Shown here in pieces: positions 59,342 to 64,000 of a stretch of DNA of 64,000 nt (position 1 is the first letter of the stretch; every line of letters begins with the position of its first letter). Origin of the DNA: Plantago major (taxonomy: Eukaryota; Streptophyta; Magnoliopsida; Lamiales; Plantaginaceae); assembly GCA_026545765.1 (NCBI GenBank), contig CM048841.1:101265352-101329351 (forward strand), written 5' to 3'. A program made the translations under genes and the position numbers. A model generated the notes under the pieces. The model was not told the origin of the DNA. It did no database searches and was given only the letters and a program-made list of their open reading frames with translations.

Positions 59342-61479
59342 TTTTTACGTTTGATGCACAATTAAAAACTACTATATTAAATCACTATTTCACTTATGCT
59401 TTCACTGTAAGCCATAGTTAACGAATATTCTAATGCTAATTTGATATATTTGCTGTCATTATCATATGCATAAACATCCAAAACAGAGTGATCAATGATT
59501 ATTATCATAATAAAGTATAGTTGGTTGGAGAAATGAATTAAAGAAAATGGAAAATGGGATTTTGTGATTAGATCTGGATATCAGGCACACGTTTAGGGCA
59601 TGGAGGTGGGTCAGAGAGATGGTATGTACAGACGAAACCGTACGCAAATTGCATGTTCTTGGGTACAGTGTGTACGTATGTCATGACACCATCAACTCTT
59701 TCTTTTTCGCTCGGATCGGAAGAGATAATTCACCAGTTTAGGACACACATGTTAGGTACTTGTCCCGCTGTCGGACCAATCCGGTGCCAGTTTTAACTTT
59801 TTAGATGTGGGAGGCGGACTCTGTTGTAGACGTGACAGGTCCGGTTTTGAACCCAGGCGACGTGTTTTTAGATGTGGGAAAGGGATGCCGTTGGAGTTCG
59901 AGGCGGTCCCACTAAATTTAAAAGTTTGTCAATCTTAACATTCAAATTTTGAAGATTTTACAATTTTAATCCGGCTAAAATTTGAAAGTATCGTTTTTTA
60001 CAATCACACTTAGATTTAATTTTTTATCCTACCCCATGAATATGAGTATATCACAGTGGCATGATGCATGCCATGTGTTGTTTAATAACCAAATAAATTA
60101 TTCCATGTTAGGTAACTGTAGGTTCAACAAATACAGGCAAGATGGAGCCATGCATGTGTTTTTAACAGTAGTTCATAAACTATATTAAATTATTCATTCC
60201 TTTTAATTACTAAAATGAATTGGTTAAGTAAATCAATGAGCTTTCAAATCCAGTCGTATGATAAGTTATCAACTACTATGATCTAGTAACTTATTACAGT
60301 TGGTTTTATTAAACAAGGTCGAATTATATCGGTGGAGTCTACCGAACTATTTCTCACCAAGCATTCAATTTGCCACGCAAAAGGTAAAGAATTTCATGAG
60401 TAATTTTATCAGATGACTAATGAAACAATCATTCACTTTATTATTATTATTATTATAGTTATTATAATCACAAAATGACCGAAGGACATGGGCTCCTCGT
60501 ATTATAGTCTCACCGTCAATTTAGATGGCTATTGATTATGGGGCGATTAGGCCGTCTTAGTCTCGTTTATTAGGTAGCTAAGTCTAAGCATTTATAATAC
60601 CCCTTTATAAAAAATATATATATAGTACTACTATATATTAATCATGATTCACGTGAATTGAATATAAGTTTCACATGATTGAGTATCCATGCAGCAATGA
60701 AGAGTTGGTTGGTTTAGTCTTTTTATAGAAAACAACCGATCAACGATCGATCAGGTGTTTAGGACCGACGCGGGTACGCATAATTTCGGCCACACATAAT
60801 GCTAGTATGATACTAGCCCTTTTGGACCGGGGACCGTACAAATTTTCTTTTGAAATTACCCAAACGCCTAATACTATGTGAGAGTGGTGGTCTACCTACA
60901 TACCGTTTGTACATTTCATTCATGGTTGATGCGGGATGTTAGGTACTACATTACCATGTGTAACGAGGGTCGGCGTGGTTACCCACATACTGCACTCCGG
61001 GTGATACGTTGGCCCCGCTGTACGGGGATAATTCTTAGTCGGTCATCCATTCTATAATTATTACAGAGCAAGCACGCTCAAATATTGAGTTCTTATGGAT
61101 AGATTTTCAAAAATAAGGAATTACAAAAAATAAACGAAAATCATCAGCCGGGACGACATTAGTGGTATGTGAAAATTGAAAAAAGGCCTGGAAATTTTAT
61201 ACATCGGACTTGGACCTGATCTAAGCAAGATCGATTCACAACTATGGTAGGCCACTTGCAGGCCCACACTTATCTGGACTGATTAAAAATCAATGCCCAA
61301 TGGGCTGAATAGGAGAGCAGACCCATTACTTCTAAAAAGCCCACATTGTCACATCAAAGGCCCAAACACCAGTCATCAACTCATCTTCACCATTAACAAT
61401 TTTCCAATTTCAGCAAAAACTCTCCCGTCTTCTCAAAATCAAAATCCCTTCTCCCTTATTTTCGAAATCACAAATCACC
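59342..61479. other. Intergenic region between divergent CIPK3-like and CSN2 genes
   Basis: The two flanking genes point away from each other, so this stretch holds both promoters. I see no gene inside it, only AT-rich sequence and an ATT microsatellite near 60440. The CSN2 5' UTR occupies roughly the last 100 bases before 61480 (CT-rich, AACTCTCCCGTCTTCTC). Confidence 0.55.
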
Positions 61480-63940
61480 ATGGGTTCAGGTAACACTTTC
61501 TCTCTTCACATGTCATCGATTTCACGTCATTCTTCTCGTTTTCTGAACATCGTTTTGTGTGCTATCTGTTGCAGATGCTGATATGGAAGACTATGGGTTC
61601 GAGTACTCAGACGATGAGCCGGAGGAACAGGATGTTGATATCGAGAACCAGTATTACAATTCCAAGGGTACGATTGATGCCTAATATTGAAATCTTCTGT
61701 TTGATCGTGTATTTGCATTTTTGTAGGTGCTTGTTAAGTTCGTCTCTCGCGTTTGAGAGACCTCTAGCTGTGTTTTTGTGATGTTTTTTGCTTATGCTGA
61801 GTTAGTGATGAACATTGGAGTATTTCTGTTAGGTTGCATTACACTGTAACTTGATTGATGCCTAAATATTGGAATCGTGTATTTGCATTGTTTTTAGGTG
61901 CCTTTTTGTAGGTGCTTGTTAAGTTCGTCTCTCGCGTTTGAGAAACGTCTAGCTGTGTATTCGTGTAGATGATGTTGGTTTTGCTTTTGCCTGAGTTACT
62001 GATGAACATTTAAAGTATTTCTGTTAGGTTGCATTACACTGTAATTTGACTGATGCCTAAATATTGAAATAGTGTATTTGCATTTTTTAAGGTGCTTGTT
62101 AAGTTAGTCGATCGCGCTTGAGAAACCTCTAGCTGTGTATTGGTGATGTTTTGGTGTAGATGAAGTTATTTTTGCTCATGCTTCAGCAGTCCAGCTACTG
62201 ATGACCATTGAAATATTTCAGTCAGGATGCATTACAATGTAATTTGATTGACGCCTAAATGTTGAAATCTTCTGTTTGATTGAGTATTTGCATTTTTTTC
62301 GGGTGCTTGTTAAGTTCATATCTCGCGTTTGAGAAACCCTATGTATTCGGGATGCTTTCGTGTAGGAGATGTTATTTGTTGCTTATGCTTCAGCTACTGA
62401 TGAACATTGAAGTATTTCTGTCGGAATGCATTACAAATACACTGTAATTTGTATAACTAGGAAGGCTAGTCACTAACGTGAATAACTAGATTTGCAAGTT
62501 GCAGTAGGTTTGAATAACTAAGTTTGCACTGATCACTTGTCAGGATGCATGGCGAATACACTGCGATGCTAACTTTTTTTCTTTCTTTTTTTCTCTTCCA
62601 TTTATTTGTGGCTATTAGGATTGGTTGAAACAGACCCCGAAGCCGCACTTGAAGGTTTCAGGGAAGTGGTGCGGATGGAACCTGAAAAGGCTGAATGGTT
62701 AGTTCTCAGTTCATGAGCTCTTTGATAATTGTTAGTATTTTACACACTGGGGAATTCAGGAGCGAAATTCACGGGGATCCAAGTTTGATAGTCTGAAGGT
62801 CAAACGGATAAATTTACTGTATATTATTTATATGTATGGTAATCTCAGGGGGATCCAGTGACCCCACCTTGTTTGATGTTTTTTTACCGCTCAACTGGGG
62901 CTAGCATGTTTGTTTTGTCATGATGCATAAGTCCATATATATTTGGAAATTAGTATTTGTTTAATGTTTCTACAGATCAATTGGGGGCTAGTAAGTTTGG
63001 TTTGTGACGTTTGTCGTGATGCATAAATCCATACGTAATAATGGGAGCAAGATATGTCCATTAATGGAATGTGTTGTCAGAATTATGATCATTGCTCTCT
63101 AGATTTAATAACTATTGTTAGTTACCGATGATATTCTCTACCATCCGTGTCTACATGCTTTTCTTGCCGGTTCTATGCTTATTGATTTCCATATTCTCTT
63201 ATGTATGGTTGATCTGTATCGCTTTACTTAGTTTTACTCTATTCGACTGTGTATGTGATCTTAAAGCCGCACTGATGATCGATAAATGTTCTTGATGGAT
63301 CCTGTCCTTGACTGCATACTTAAATGTTTGCTTCAGGGGATTTAAGGCTTTAAAACAGACCGTTAAGCTTTACTATAAGCTCGGAAAGTACAAAGAGATG
63401 ATGGATGCTTACAGAGAAATGTTGACCTATATAAAGTCAGCAGTGACCCGGAACTACAGCGAGAAATGTATAAATGGCCTTATGGATTTTATTTCTGTAT
63501 CTGCTAGTCAGAACTTCAGTTTGTTGCAAGATTTTTACCAGAACACCTTGAAGGCCCTCGAAGAGGCAAAGAATGAGGTAAATACCTGTGCTTCATCAAT
63601 ACAATGAGCTTTTTTACTGCCTATAAAATCTCACGTGTCCACTATTTTGCAGAGGCTCTGGTTCAAGACCAATCTAAAGCTTTGCAAAATATGGTTTGAT
63701 ATTGGAGAATATGGACGGATGAGTAAGGTATTGTTTAGAATTTAGAATACTGATCAGATTTGGTTTTGGTACAATTTGAGTGTGTGACGTATCATATTTG
63801 ATCAGATTTTGAAGGAGCTTCACAAATCATGCAAAAAGGAAGATGGTACTGATGATCAGAAGAAAGGAACACAGTTGTTGGAAGTGTATGCAATTGAGAT
63901 TCAGATGTACACCGAGACTAAAAACAACAAAAAGTTGAAG
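61480..63940 (+). CDS. CSN2: COP9 signalosome complex subunit 2, 5' part (first 6 coding exons)
   Basis: CSN2 (FUS12 in Arabidopsis) is a scaffold subunit of the COP9 signalosome, which removes NEDD8/RUB from cullins; loss gives the fusca seedling phenotype. Exons in the window: 61480-61489, 61575-61667, 62619-62697, 63337-63577, 63653-63727 and 63806-63940, which join to 211 residues; the gene continues past the right edge. The N-terminus reads [20 protein letters not shown], the acidic conserved start of CSN2, and the helical repeats follow ([40 protein letters not shown]). The PCI domain lies outside. The first coding exon is only 10 bases. Intron 2 carries a tandem repeat of about 190 bp. 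Confidence 0.95.
61668..62450 (+). repeat. Four tandem copies (180-200 bp) in CSN2 intron 2
   Basis: Units contain GATTGATGCCTAAATATTGA, then GTATTTGCATTTTT, GGTGCTTGTTAAGTTCGTCT, TCTCGCGTTTGAGAAAC and GATGAACATTGAAGTATTTC. The anchor GATGCC (or GACGCC) recurs at about 61675, 61855, 62050 and 62249, giving periods of about 180, 195 and 199. The copies differ by many substitutions, so the array is not recent. It accounts for most of the 951-bp intron. Confidence 0.88.
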
Positions 63941-64000
63941 GTGAGTTGGTTCTTTGCAAAGACTGTGTGTGGGGAATATATCATGTATTGAGATTGTAAA

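Overview
This is a nuclear genome segment from a flowering plant, most likely a core eudicot. Long coding genes are split by many short AT-rich introns with GT..AG ends. The encoded proteins are plant families (CIPK kinase, early nodulin-like protein, DOMON/cytochrome b561 protein, plant-type ECM29), and the gaps hold plant transposons (Ty1/copia, Stowaway MITEs, a Mutator-like element, a LINE fragment). I could not fix the species from sequence alone.

Layout. 1-2193: 3' part of a Ty1/copia retrotransposon with an in-frame stop and its 3' LTR. 3013-3360: five diverged tandem repeats upstream of a hydroxymethylglutaryl-CoA lyase gene (+, coding 4549-6896, 8 coding exons, 426 aa). 7161-7420: a Stowaway MITE. 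7840-12595 (-): cytosolic isoleucyl-tRNA synthetase (2 coding exons, 1183 aa), with a second Stowaway MITE about 120 bp upstream of its ATG. 13706-14518: a non-autonomous Mutator-like element. 14820-32788 (-): ECM29 proteasome adaptor, for which I reconstructed 35 coding exons that join into one open frame of 1823 aa. 34178-35684 (-): early nodulin-like (phytocyanin) protein. 35.7-41.3 kb: gene-poor, with a 111-bp MITE and an unusual 20-21-bp phased repeat. 41280-41987 (-): small B3-like protein gene. 42283-42745: two broken pieces related to the DOMON/b561 gene. 44457-45273 (-): F-box pseudogene. 46145-47317 (-): intact DOMON/cytochrome b561 gene. 48.1-49.5 kb: a probable non-autonomous transposon carrying pentanucleotide repeats. 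50365-53229 (-): type II membrane glycosyltransferase-like protein. 53.4-54.1 kb: repeat array bounded by a near-identical 106-bp direct repeat. 54931-58316 (-): CBL-interacting protein kinase, CIPK3-like, 14 coding exons, 439 aa. 61480 to the right edge (+): COP9 signalosome subunit 2, first six coding exons.

The genes are ordinary housekeeping or signalling genes and do not form a pathway cluster. From memory, ECM29, HMG-CoA lyase, CIPK3 and CSN2 also lie near each other on Arabidopsis chromosome 2 (around At2g26780, At2g26800, At2g26980 and At2g26990), so the window probably keeps ancient microsynteny; this needs checking against a database. I found no convincing new biological system. The most unusual signals are structural: exon-derived tandem copies with decoy 5' splice sites in the IleRS intron, a splice-unit triplication filling the first intron of the glycosyltransferase-like gene, the 20-21-bp phased repeat at 38.8-39.7 kb, and a pair of pentamer-rich elements with matching termini.
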